This document shows positions 45,972-54,474 of a DNA stretch of 64,000 bases, piece by piece. The stretch is from Rhodococcus opacus (lineage in GTDB: Bacteria; Actinomycetota; Actinomycetes; Mycobacteriales; Mycobacteriaceae): assembly GCF_012396235.1 (NCBI RefSeq), contig NZ_JAAXPA010000008.1, positions 1 through 64,000 of the forward strand. Reading direction: 5' to 3'. The first letter of the stretch is position 1, and each line of letters opens with the position of its first letter. The notes beneath the pieces are model-generated. The model was not told the DNA's origin. It did not search any database and was given only the letters and a program-made list of their open reading frames with translations. The translations under genes and the position numbers were made by a program.

Positions 45972-46759
45972 CGGGTTCCCGCCTCACGGCCGCCGCCCGC
46001 GGGGCCGGCGAAGGCCTGAGCGATGTTCAGCCACGCGTCCGCATCCGCGCCGGTAGCCTCGAGGGCGAGATCGGCTCGGTTCGCGCGCTGGGTGACGAGG
46101 AGGCAGAAGTCCTCGGCGGGTCCGGTGACCTTCTGCGCGGCGTCCTCGGGGCCCCACGTCCAGAGGGACACTCCGTCGGGGGCGCTCAGTTCGACGCGGA
46201 ACTCCTCCGCGGGTGGGGCGAGTTCGTTGACGGCGTAGGCGAAGTCGCGGGTGCGGACACCGAGGTGGGCGATGCTCTTCAACCGCTCGGTGGGTGTGCG
46301 CGGCACCGAGAGCGCGTCGGCGACGTCCTGGCCGTGCGCCCACGTCTCCATCAATCGGGCGGTGGCCATCGAGGCCGCCTTCATCGGCGGGCCGTACCAG
46401 AGGATCTTCTGTCCCGGCGGCACCGCCAGGAGGGCCTCCGCGAGTCGAGCCCGGGCCGAGCGCCAGGCGGCGAGCAGTTCCGTCGGTTCCCTGCGGGCGT
46501 GCTCCTCGGCGCCGGCGTCGACGAAGCCGGCGGGGTTCGAGGCGGCCACCGTCAGTTGCTCGGTGAAGCCGTCGGGGTCGGTGATCGCCAGGAGGGCGGC
46601 CTCGTCGGTCCACAGCAGATGTCCGATCTGGTGGGCGATGGTCCAGCCCTCGGCCGGTGTCGGATCGGCCCAGCGGGAGTCGGGGAGGTCGGCGACCAGG
46701 GCATCCAGCGAATCGCTCTCGGCGCACAAGTCATCGATGAACCTCTGCAGTTCAGCCAT
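45968..46759 (-). CDS. TIGR03084-type DinB/MDMPI-like metal-binding protein
   Basis: 263 aa. Four-helix bundle with candidate metal ligands: His in [10 protein letters not shown], and His and Asp in [13 protein letters not shown] (WxHxxD). This is the mycothiol-dependent maleylpyruvate isomerase-like N-terminal domain, so a thiol-dependent isomerase or transferase is possible. First gene of the carboxylase operon on the minus strand. The 91-bp divergent region to the SDR gene is unusually AT-rich. Confidence 0.82.
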   Translation of the reverse strand: MAELQRFIDDLCAESDSLDALVADLPDSRWADPTPAEGWTIAHQIGHLLWTDEAALLAITDPDGFTEQLTVAASNPAGFVDAGAEEHARREPTELLAAWRSARARLAEALLAVPPGQKILWYGPPMKAASMATARLMETWAHGQDVADALSVPRTPTERLKSIAHLGVRTRDFAYAVNELAPPAEEFRVELSAPDGVSLWTWGPEDAAQKVTGPAEDFCLLVTQRANRADLALEATGADADAWLNIAQAFAGPAGGGREAGTR

Positions 46760-46791
46760 GCGACCAGCATCACACCGACCCAATAAAAAAG

Positions 46792-46807
46792 CAAGCACGA
46801 TTGATTG
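46792..46807. promoter_or_regulatory. candidate operator between divergent catabolic transcripts
   Basis: CAAGCA (46792-46797) and TGATTG (46802-46807) form an imperfect inverted repeat (CAAnCA...TGnTTG) inside an AT-rich stretch between the DinB-like and SDR genes. It is a plausible binding site for the TetR at 36783, but the match is weak. Confidence 0.3.
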
Positions 46808-46850
46808 TTATTTGCCTGCGGATCGTCCGGCGAGCTGCCACGCTGGTCAG

Positions 46851-47705
46851 GTGATACGACAGTTGCTCACCCGTGCCGCGCTCAACCCACTGCCCTCCCC
46901 GCGCGCAGTGGCCGCCCGAGTCGTACCGGGAACCGGCCACCGCATCGCCGGGAAGCGGATCCTCGTCACCGGCGGTTCCTCGGGGGTCGGTGAAGCGGCC
47001 GCACGCCGGCTCGCCGACCTCGGCGCGGAGGTCGTCCTCGTGGCCCGCGGCTCCGACGCCCTCGAGTCCGTGCGCGACGACATCCTGCGGTCCGGTTGCG
47101 ACGCGCACGCCGTACCCTGCGACCTCACGGACCCGGAGTCCGTCGACGCCCTCGTCGCGCAGGTGCTCGGGGAGATCGGCCCCGTCGACGTTCTCGTCAA
47201 CAACGCCGGACGGTCGATCCGGCGGACGGTCGAGGACTCGCTGGACCGCTTCCACGACTTCGAACGCACCATGGCCGTCAACTACTTCGGCTCGACGCGA
47301 CTGACCCTCGCGTTGCTCCCGTCGATGATCGAGCGTCGCAAGGGCCACATCATCAACGTCGCGACGTGGGGCGTGCCCGCCGGCGTCATGCCCAAGTTCT
47401 CCGCCTACCACGCGTCCAAGGCGGCCGTCGGCGCGTTCGGCCGAAGCCTCGGCGCCGAAGTGCGCGACCGCGGAATCTCCGTGACCACCCTGGACTTTCC
47501 CTTGGTCCGGACGCCGATGATCGCGCCCACCACGGACTACGACGCGATGGCGGCCCTGACGCCCGAGCAGGCGGCGGAATGGTTCGTGACCGCCGTGCGT
47601 ACCCGCCCGATCGAACTGCTCCCCAGTTACGCCGAACTGTTCCGGGTGCTCGGCACGTTCGCGCCGTCCGCCACCGACGCACTGGTACGGCGCACCGGCA
47701 TCTGA
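46851..47705 (+). CDS. short-chain dehydrogenase/reductase (SDR)
   Basis: 284 aa. Classical SDR: cofactor loop VTGGSSGVGEAAARRLADLG, NNAGRS, the catalytic Tyr/Lys in SAYHASKAAVGAFGRSL, and Ser position replaced by the INVATWGV segment (Thr/Trp region), so the usual catalytic Ser is not obvious. A long N-terminal extension precedes the nucleotide fold. Divergent from the carboxylase operon; likely oxidises or reduces a pathway alcohol or ketone. Confidence 0.85.
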   Translation: MIRQLLTRAALNPLPSPRAVAARVVPGTGHRIAGKRILVTGGSSGVGEAAARRLADLGAEVVLVARGSDALESVRDDILRSGCDAHAVPCDLTDPESVDALVAQVLGEIGPVDVLVNNAGRSIRRTVEDSLDRFHDFERTMAVNYFGSTRLTLALLPSMIERRKGHIINVATWGVPAGVMPKFSAYHASKAAVGAFGRSLGAEVRDRGISVTTLDFPLVRTPMIAPTTDYDAMAALTPEQAAEWFVTAVRTRPIELLPSYAELFRVLGTFAPSATDALVRRTGI

Positions 47706-47762
47706 GCGCAATGACAGACTGGGACGGTCTCGAATCCGCGCTCACACCCAAGGGAGTCGTCC

Positions 47763-48563
47763 ATGACCGACGCCGTGCTCACCACCCGCGAAGGCGACAT
47801 CGTCACCTGGACGCTCAACCGTCCGGAGGCGCGCAACCCGATCTCCGAGCCGGACGTGATCGAGGCGCTCGAGAATGCGGTGGCCCAGGTCAACGGTGAT
47901 CCCAGTGTGCGCGTCGCGATCGTCACGGGTGCGGGTTCGGCGTTCTCCTCCGGCGGCAACGTCAAGCACATGCGCGACCGCGCCGGAATGTTCGGCGGCT
48001 CCCCCGCCGACCTGCGGCAGGGTTACCGGCACGGCATCCAGCGCATCCCGCTCGCCCTCTACCACTGCGAGGTGCCGACCATCGCCGCCGTCAACGGACC
48101 CGCGATCGGCGCCGGATGCGACCTGTCGCTGATGTGCGACATGCGGATCGCGTCCACGGCCGCCGTGTTCGCGGAGAGCTTCGTCAAGGTCGGACTCGTC
48201 CCCGGCGACGGCGGCGCCTGGTTCCTGCCGCAGGCCGTCGGGATGGCGCGGGCCAGCGAGATGGCGTTCACCGGCGACGCGATCGACGCCGCGAAAGCCC
48301 TGGAGTGGGGACTCGTCTCGCAGATCACCGAACCCGAGGAACTCCTCGGCGCGGCACGGGCGCTCGCCGACCGGGTGGCGGTCAACCCGCCGCAGGTGCT
48401 GCGGATGACCAAGAAGCTGCTCCGCGAAGGCCGTCACCAGAGCCTCGAGAGCCTCCTCGAACTGTCGGCCGCCATGCAGTCGCTCGCCCATCACACCGCG
48501 GACCATCACGAGGCGGTCGGTGCGATGCTCGATCGCCGCAGCCCGAACTTCACCGGCCAGTGA
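47763..48563 (+). CDS. enoyl-CoA hydratase/isomerase family protein
   Basis: 266 aa crotonase. Oxyanion segments GSAFSSGGNVKHM and GPAIGAGCDLSLMCDMRIAS are conserved; the downstream EAFVKVGLVPGDGGAWFLP-type segment here reads ESFVKVGLVPGDGGAWFLPQ, with Gly-Asp-Gly in the position of the second catalytic loop. AGGGAG precedes ATG 47763. Follows the SDR gene by 57 bp, probably in the same transcript. Confidence 0.9.
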   Translation: MTDAVLTTREGDIVTWTLNRPEARNPISEPDVIEALENAVAQVNGDPSVRVAIVTGAGSAFSSGGNVKHMRDRAGMFGGSPADLRQGYRHGIQRIPLALYHCEVPTIAAVNGPAIGAGCDLSLMCDMRIASTAAVFAESFVKVGLVPGDGGAWFLPQAVGMARASEMAFTGDAIDAAKALEWGLVSQITEPEELLGAARALADRVAVNPPQVLRMTKKLLREGRHQSLESLLELSAAMQSLAHHTADHHEAVGAMLDRRSPNFTGQ

Positions 48564-48582
48564 ACCCGGGCATCGCACACCG

Positions 48583-49437
48583 GTGACAGCGGAGCCGCGC
48601 AGTCAGCTTCTTCCCGTCGTCTCGGTCCTCGGATCGGTGCTGTCCGTCCAGTTCGGCGCCGCCTTCGCGAGCACCCTGTTCGAGGAGGTGGGCGCCAGTG
48701 GCGCGGTGTCGCTGCGACTGACGATCGCGGCGATCATCCTCGGGGTGATCGTGCGGCCGCGGTGGCGACGGTGGACACGAACGCAGCGCGAGGGCATCCT
48801 CGCACTCGGAGTGGCGCTCGCCGTGATGAATTCGGCGTTCTACGAGGCCCTCGCGCGGCTGCCCCTCGGCACCGCCGTCACCATCGAATTCCTGGGTCCG
48901 CTCACCCTCGCCGCCGTGCTGTCGCGAAGACTGCGGGACGGTGTGTGGGTACTGGCGGCGCTGACCGGCGTGGTCATGCTCGGCCTGCGCGAGAACTCGG
49001 GCACCGCGTCCCTCGACCTCGTGGGGGTCTGTTTCGCGCTCACCGCAGGTGCGGCATGGGCCGGTTACATCGTCGCCGGCTCGAACCTCGCGGCCACGGT
49101 TCCCAGCGCGGACGGCCTCGCCGGGGCGAGCATCGTCGCGGCGGCCCTGACGCTTCCGCTCGGCGCGGTGTCCGGCGGCACCGCACTGTTCGACCCCCGA
49201 ATCCTTGCCGTCGGTGCGGCGGTGGCCCTGCTGTCCTCGGTGATTCCGTACTCGCTCGAGCTACGGGCGCTGCAGGTGATGAGCAAGAAGGTGTTCGCCG
49301 TGCTCATCGCGCTGGAACCGGCGGCCGCGACCCTTGCCGGGGTGATCGTGCTCGGGCAGGTCCTCGGACTGCAGTCGCTGGCCGCGATCGCGCTCGTCGT
49401 CGCGGCCGGAGTCGGCTCCGTCCTGAGCAACCGGTAG
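48583..49437 (+). CDS. EamA-family (DMT) transporter, RhtA-like
   Basis: 284 aa with about ten transmembrane helices in two EamA repeats. The segments FYEALARLPLGTAVTIEFLGPL and PYSLELRALQVMSKKVFAVLIALEPA are those of the RhtA threonine/homoserine exporter subgroup. Substrate is not certain. GTG 48583 lies 20 bp after the hydratase stop, so cotranscription is possible. Confidence 0.85.
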   Translation: MTAEPRSQLLPVVSVLGSVLSVQFGAAFASTLFEEVGASGAVSLRLTIAAIILGVIVRPRWRRWTRTQREGILALGVALAVMNSAFYEALARLPLGTAVTIEFLGPLTLAAVLSRRLRDGVWVLAALTGVVMLGLRENSGTASLDLVGVCFALTAGAAWAGYIVAGSNLAATVPSADGLAGASIVAAALTLPLGAVSGGTALFDPRILAVGAAVALLSSVIPYSLELRALQVMSKKVFAVLIALEPAAATLAGVIVLGQVLGLQSLAAIALVVAAGVGSVLSNR

Positions 49438-49474
49438 CGGCACGGCCGGTGGGCCGGGCTGGCAGGATCGACGC

Positions 49475-51985
49475 GTGAGCACCGCCAACCTGACCCGAGC
49501 CGAAACCGCCGAACGTTCCCGTGTGATCGACGTTCTCGGCTATCGGGTGGAACTGGACGTACTCGGCGCCGTCGACCCGGAGGTCGCGACGTTCGCGACC
49601 ACCACGACCGTCGAGTTCACCGCCCGCACGTCCACGACCTGGCTCGACTTCCTCGGCGCCGATGTGGAGTCGGTGACGGTCAACGGCGACGACGTCCCCG
49701 TCGACTACGACGGCGCCCGCATCGCGTTGACCGGGCTGCGTGAATCCAACGTCGTGATCGTCGCCGCCCGGGGCGAGTACAGCCGTTCCGGCGAGGGTCT
49801 GCACCGGTTCCTCGACCCGGCGGACGGGCAGACGTACCTCTACACGCAGTACGAACCGGCGGACGCGCGGCGGGTGTTCGCGTGCTTCGAACAGCCGGAC
49901 CTGAAGGCGCCGTTCACGTTCGTCGTCACCGCGCCGCGGCAGTGGGAGGTGGTCTCCAACCAGCAGATCGCCGAACGGGAAGACACCACCGGCGGCCAGG
50001 TGGTCACGTTCGCGCCGACACTGCCGATCTCCACCTACATCACCGCGGTCGTGGCCGGGCCCTACCACCGGGCCGACTCGGAGTGGTGCGGCGGCGACCT
50101 CACGATCCCGCTGGGCGTCCTCTGCCGGGCCTCGCTCGCGCAATACCTCGACGCCGACACGATCTTCGAGATCACCCGGCAGGGGCTGGGATTCTTCACG
50201 GACGGTTTCGACTACCCCTACCCGTTCGGCAAGTACGACCAGGTGTTCGTCCCCGAGTACAACCTCGGCGCCATGGAGAACCCCGGCTGCGTGACGTTCA
50301 CCGAGGCGTACGTGTTCCGCGGCGCCGCCACCGACTCCCAGTACGAGGGCCGGGCGAACACGATCCTGCACGAGATGGCCCACATGTGGTTCGGCGACCT
50401 CGTCACGATGGTGTGGTGGGACGACCTGTGGCTCAAGGAATCGTTCGCCGACTACATGGGCGCACTGGCCAACGCGGAGGCCACCCGGTGGACCGACGCC
50501 TGGGTGGCGTTCGCCAACCGCCGCAAGGCGTGGGCGTACCTGCAGGACCAGTTGCCGACGACGCATCCGATCGTCGCGGACATCGTCGACCTCGAGGCCG
50601 CGAAACTGAACTTCGACGGCATCACGTACGCGAAGGGCGCCAGCGTCCTCAAGCAACTCGTCGCGTACGCCGGGCGTGACGCGTTCTTCGAGGGGGCGCG
50701 CCGCTACTTCCGCGCCCACGCCTTCGGAAACACCACCCTGAAGGATCTGCTGACGGAACTGTCGGCCACGTCGGGCCGGGACCTGACGAGCTGGGCGCGC
50801 GCCTGGTTGCAGACCACCGGCGTGTCCGCACTGAGCCTGCAGCGGGACGCCGACGGGCGTGCCGCGATCGTGCAGACCGATCCGCGTCCGCACCGGCTCG
50901 GCGTCGGGCGCTACGACTTCGACGGGACCGGCGACCTCGTGTGCGTGCAGCGGGTCGAGGTCGACCTCGCCGACGCCCGCACCCCGATCGATCTCGCCGA
51001 CGCGCCGCTCGTGTTGCTCAACGACGCCGACCTGACGTACGCGAAGGTGCGGCTGGACGACCGATCGCTGACCACCGTCGAGACCTCGCTCGACCGGCTG
51101 CGGGACCCGCTGGCGCGGGGCCTGATCTGGTCGTCGCTGTGGAATGCGACCCGCGACAGCGATCTGGGCGCCATGCGCTATCTGTCGATGGCCCGGAGGT
51201 TCTCACCGGCGGAGTCACACCTGACCCTCCTCACCTCCGTGCTGGCCAACGCCCCGTACGCGATCGAGCACTTCCTCCCCGAGCCCTCGCGCGACACCGC
51301 TCGCCTCGACTGGCTCGAGCACACCTGGCGTGCGTTGTGGAACGCCCCGCCGGCTTCGGGAAGCCAACTCGCCTGGGCACGTGCGGTTGCCGGCGCCGCT
51401 GCGATGGACGGCAGTCGCGCGGCCGACATCCGGTCGATCCTCGAGGCCGGCGGGCCGGTGCCGACCGGGCTGGCGCTCGACCCGGATCTGCGCTGGGGGT
51501 TCTGGGGCGCGCTCGCCGCCACCGGACACGCCGACGACGCCGACCTCGACGGTGAGCTGCGCCGCGACGACACCGGTTCCGGCCGCACCGCGTACCTGCG
51601 AGCGAAGTTCTCGCGACCGGACCCGGACGTGAAGGCGAAGGCCTGGGAATCGATCTTCCACGACCGCACCCTGTCCAACGAACATCTCGGCGCGGTCATC
51701 GCCGGGTTCCGCGCAGGCGCCCGGCACGACCTCGTCGAGGGGTACGCCGCCGGCTACTTCGCCTCGATCCGCCCGGTGTGGGAGGAGCGCAGTATCGAAA
51801 TCGCGCGGCGGATCGTGGTCGGGCTGTTCCCGTCCGAGACGACACTCGACGCGGCGGACGGATGGCTCGCCACCAACGCCGACGCGCCCGCCGCGCTACG
51901 ACGGCTGGTGCTCGAGCAACGGGATCATCTCGCCCGGGATCTGCGAGCGCAGGCGTTCAACAGCCGTTCGGACGTCACCGGCTGA
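49475..51985 (+). CDS. pepN: aminopeptidase N (M1 family)
   Basis: 836 aa zinc metalloaminopeptidase. The exopeptidase motif GAMEN (about residue 267) and the zinc site HEMAHMWFGDLV with the distal Glu in LWLKESFADY (HExxH-x18-E) are intact. C-terminal helical domain completes the fold. It removes N-terminal residues from peptides in the cytoplasm. GTG 49475 follows a CAGGAT at 49463-49468, six bases before the start. The last 11 bp overlap the convergent FAD monooxygenase gene. Confidence 0.95.
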   Translation: MSTANLTRAETAERSRVIDVLGYRVELDVLGAVDPEVATFATTTTVEFTARTSTTWLDFLGADVESVTVNGDDVPVDYDGARIALTGLRESNVVIVAARGEYSRSGEGLHRFLDPADGQTYLYTQYEPADARRVFACFEQPDLKAPFTFVVTAPRQWEVVSNQQIAEREDTTGGQVVTFAPTLPISTYITAVVAGPYHRADSEWCGGDLTIPLGVLCRASLAQYLDADTIFEITRQGLGFFTDGFDYPYPFGKYDQVFVPEYNLGAMENPGCVTFTEAYVFRGAATDSQYEGRANTILHEMAHMWFGDLVTMVWWDDLWLKESFADYMGALANAEATRWTDAWVAFANRRKAWAYLQDQLPTTHPIVADIVDLEAAKLNFDGITYAKGASVLKQLVAYAGRDAFFEGARRYFRAHAFGNTTLKDLLTELSATSGRDLTSWARAWLQTTGVSALSLQRDADGRAAIVQTDPRPHRLGVGRYDFDGTGDLVCVQRVEVDLADARTPIDLADAPLVLLNDADLTYAKVRLDDRSLTTVETSLDRLRDPLARGLIWSSLWNATRDSDLGAMRYLSMARRFSPAESHLTLLTSVLANAPYAIEHFLPEPSRDTARLDWLEHTWRALWNAPPASGSQLAWARAVAGAAAMDGSRAADIRSILEAGGPVPTGLALDPDLRWGFWGALAATGHADDADLDGELRRDDTGSGRTAYLRAKFSRPDPDVKAKAWESIFHDRTLSNEHLGAVIAGFRAGARHDLVEGYAAGYFASIRPVWEERSIEIARRIVVGLFPSETTLDAADGWLATNADAPAALRRLVLEQRDHLARDLRAQAFNSRSDVTG

Positions 51986-53417
51986 CCGGCCGGGCACCGG
52001 TCGACGTGCGGGCCGTCCACCGTTCCAGGACGCCCCGCCACAGGCCGGACCTACTGTCGCCCGCCCAGGCGATGTAGCCGTCGGGGCGTACGAGCAGTGC
52101 GGGTCCGCCGTCGGTCCGGGGCACCGCGTGGACATCGCCGGGGACAGGAGCCCCGGGCTCGGTGACCAGGACGAAACCGCCCGAGCGCATCACCTCGTAC
52201 AGCCGCCCGGCGTCGGTGGGCAGGTCTTCGGCGCGTCGGCCGACCAGGGTGCTCTCGCCGGCGTCGTGGCCGTACCCGATTCCGATGCCCGAGAACATCC
52301 GGGCGACCGCGTCGCCGATCGGCGGGAAGGAGAGAAGCGCCGCCACTGCCCCGTTCCGGAGCTTCCGCAGGATCCACGGCCGGATGATCATCATGCGCAT
52401 CGTGGCACCGCTCGACCGCAGAACCAGCCGGCCGACCGGGTGCCGCTCGGCGTGGTAGGTGGCGAGCACCGCGTCGTCCGCGCCGTCCAGGACGGCCGCG
52501 AGTTTCCAGCCGAGATTGACGGCGTCCTGGATTCCGGTGTTCATGCCCTGCCCACCTGCGGGCGAATGCACGTGGGCTGCATCGCCGGCGAGAAACACCC
52601 GGCCCGTCCGATACTGCGGGACCTGCCGTTCGTCGCTGTGGAATCGCGACTGCCAGCGCACGTCGCCGAGACCGTAGTCCGTGCCCATCGCGACTTCGAT
52701 GGTGCTGCGCAGTTCCTCCCGGTCCACGGGCGCGGTGTCGTCCACCTGATGGCGCCGGTTCCAGGCGATCACCCGAAACAGGTTGTCGCCGTACGGCGCG
52801 ATGAACGCGAATCCGTCTCGGACGGCATTGACGGTCACGAGATTGTCCGGTGGGTTCTCGAGTTCGACGTCGGCGAGCATGATCGACCGCAGCACGGCCT
52901 TGCCGGGGAACGGTTGCCCGATCATCGTCCGGACCGCGCTGTGCGCGCCGTCCGCACCGACCGCATATGTCGCGTGGAACGTACTCTCGCGTCCTGAAAC
53001 GTCGCGGCCGTGAACGCGGACGCCGTTTCCGTCCTGCTCCACCCCGGTCACGGTGAACCCACGGATGATGTCGGCGCCGCAGTCCCGAGCGTGCTCCTCC
53101 AGAAGGGCATCGACGTTCCGTTGCGGGGTGACGAGGACGAACGGGAACCGGGACCGCAGACGCCCGAGATTCAGCGCCGCACCGCGCCACAACTTCAGAC
53201 CGGGTGAGGCGGCGCCGGTGGCCACGAGGCGGTCGGCGAGGCCGCGGGCGTCGAGCAGTTCGAGGGTGCGGGCGTGGACGCCGAATGCGCGACTGAGGGT
53301 GGACGGCGCGGCGCGCTTGTCCAGCACCGTCACCGATCGGCCCGCCGTCGCCAACTCGCCCGCGAGCATGCATCCCGTGGGTCCCGCGCCGATCACCACC
53401 ACGTCGATGTGCTTCAT
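51975..53417 (-). CDS. FAD-dependent aromatic monooxygenase (PheA/MhpA/RdmE type)
   Basis: 480 aa. Rossmann FAD motif VVVIGAGPTGCMLAGELA, the DG motif VGADGAHSAVR, and the second FAD motif GDAAHVHSPAGGQGMNTGIQ. The family hydroxylates aromatic rings, including phenolic acids and polyketides; substrate is unknown. ATG 53417 has GGAGG 7 nt upstream. Divergent from a TetR gene; two perfect palindromes lie between them, so it is likely repressed by that TetR and induced by its aromatic substrate. Confidence 0.9.
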   Translation of the reverse strand: MKHIDVVVIGAGPTGCMLAGELATAGRSVTVLDKRAAPSTLSRAFGVHARTLELLDARGLADRLVATGAASPGLKLWRGAALNLGRLRSRFPFVLVTPQRNVDALLEEHARDCGADIIRGFTVTGVEQDGNGVRVHGRDVSGRESTFHATYAVGADGAHSAVRTMIGQPFPGKAVLRSIMLADVELENPPDNLVTVNAVRDGFAFIAPYGDNLFRVIAWNRRHQVDDTAPVDREELRSTIEVAMGTDYGLGDVRWQSRFHSDERQVPQYRTGRVFLAGDAAHVHSPAGGQGMNTGIQDAVNLGWKLAAVLDGADDAVLATYHAERHPVGRLVLRSSGATMRMMIIRPWILRKLRNGAVAALLSFPPIGDAVARMFSGIGIGYGHDAGESTLVGRRAEDLPTDAGRLYEVMRSGGFVLVTEPGAPVPGDVHAVPRTDGGPALLVRPDGYIAWAGDSRSGLWRGVLERWTARTSTGARPVSR

Positions 53418-53448
53418 GACGCTGCCTCCGATCGAAAGATGGTCCATC

Positions 53449-53468
53449 AAGTCAACATCTGTTGACTT
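53449..53468. promoter_or_regulatory. TetR operator 1 (20-bp palindrome)
   Basis: AAGTCAACATCTGTTGACTT, perfect 9-bp arms around TC. It lies 32 bp upstream of the monooxygenase start codon, in its promoter. Almost identical to operator 2. Confidence 0.8.
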
Positions 53469-53492
53469 CCACGGTAGGCGCATCCCCACGCC

Positions 53493-53512
53493 AGGTCAAC
53501 AGCTGTTGACTT
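53493..53512. promoter_or_regulatory. TetR operator 2 (perfect palindrome core)
   Basis: Core GTCAACAGCTGTTGAC (53495-53510) is a perfect 16-bp palindrome sharing GTCAACA/TGTTGAC with operator 1. Centres are 44 bp apart, about four helical turns. It abuts the TACACT -10 element of the TetR gene, so binding would block autogenous transcription. Confidence 0.8.
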
Positions 53513-53517
53513 ACACT
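53512..53517 (+). promoter_or_regulatory. putative -10 element (TACACT) of the leaderless tetR promoter
   Basis: TACACT ends 6 nt before ATG 53524 and no ribosome binding site is present. The adjoining operator overlaps the expected -35 region. Confidence 0.5.
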
Positions 53518-53523
53518 TGTGGA

Positions 53524-54084
53524 ATGCCCGAACGTCGCGCCCGCTCCGCCGTCGCCACCCGCGCCGCGATACTCGACGCCGCCCGCGCCCGGTTCGGCAC
53601 CGACGGCTACGAACGCACGACGATGCGCGCCGTCGCGTCGGATGTGGGCGTCGACCCCGCACTGGTGGTCCGGTACTTCAGCACCAAGGAATCGCTGTTC
53701 GCCGAGGCCGCCGAATTCGATCTGCACCTGCCCGACCTCCACAACATTCCCGTCGAGGACCTCGCGACCGTGCTGATGCCGCGCTTCTTCGCGGTGTGGG
53801 AGAACGACGGTGCGTTCCTCCCCCTCCTCCGCGCGGCGGCGACCAGCCCGCGGGCCGCCGAGGCGATGTTGCAGGTCTTCGCCCGCCAGGTGGCGCCCGC
53901 GCTCGCCGTGGTCGCGGCGGATCGCGCGGACGAACGTGCGGCCCTCGTCGGGTCGCAGGTCCTCGGACTCGCCTTCTCCCGCTACATACTCCGGGTCCCG
54001 CCCGTGGCGGACATGACACACGAACAGCTGATGCGCTGGGTCGGGCCCGTGCTCGAGTACTACCTCACGACAGAACCGCGGTAG
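53524..54084 (+). CDS. TetR-family repressor, divergent to FAD monooxygenase
   Basis: 186 aa. HTH in TRAAILDAARARFGTDGYER and SDVGVDPALVVRYFSTKESL; the rest is the ligand-binding helical domain (TetR_C of the type ending MRWVGPVLEYYL). ATG 53524 is supported by the TACACT -10 six bases before. It likely binds the two palindromes at 53449 and 53493 and controls itself and the monooxygenase. Confidence 0.9.
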   Translation: MPERRARSAVATRAAILDAARARFGTDGYERTTMRAVASDVGVDPALVVRYFSTKESLFAEAAEFDLHLPDLHNIPVEDLATVLMPRFFAVWENDGAFLPLLRAAATSPRAAEAMLQVFARQVAPALAVVAADRADERAALVGSQVLGLAFSRYILRVPPVADMTHEQLMRWVGPVLEYYLTTEPR

Positions 54085-54086
54085 CC

Positions 54087-54392
54087 CTACCGGTGATGCC
54101 TGCCGCCGTTCAGCATCCAGCGGGCATCGAGCTCGCTCGTGCTGCGGCGGTGCCGCCTGATGGTGAACGACGTGATCGGCAACCGCTCGACGACACTCGC
54201 CTCGGCACGCGGATCGCCCGCGATCCCCTGTTCCAGAACCGAATACGCGGTGTGGTTGACCGAATGCACGGCCAGCCGGAGGGCGTCGAGCGCCGTCGGT
54301 CGCGGCCCGAACGCGGCGAGCGTGTGACCACCGTCCACCGCGGTTTCGACCACCGCGTAGAAATGCCAGTCTGCACCCGAATCGCCGGTCAT
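54087..54392 (-). CDS. hypothetical protein, 101 aa
   Basis: Unknown. MTGDSGADWHFYAVVETAVD and GPRPTALDALRLAVHSVNHT suggest an alpha-beta domain; the C-terminus is basic (RRHRRSTSELDARW). GAGG 6 nt upstream supports ATG 54392; ATG 54431 would add thirteen residues without a ribosome binding site. It is 2 bp from the TetR stop, convergent, and lies between the TetR and the adenylate cyclase gene. Confidence 0.55.
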   Translation of the reverse strand: MTGDSGADWHFYAVVETAVDGGHTLAAFGPRPTALDALRLAVHSVNHTAYSVLEQGIAGDPRAEASVVERLPITSFTIRRHRRSTSELDARWMLNGGRHHR

Positions 54393-54474
54393 GATGCGCC
54401 TCACTCGATCTACTTCTGTGAGCTGTGCCATCACGGTATCGCGAGGGTACGACACGTTTTCGAAGCCGCGCCGC

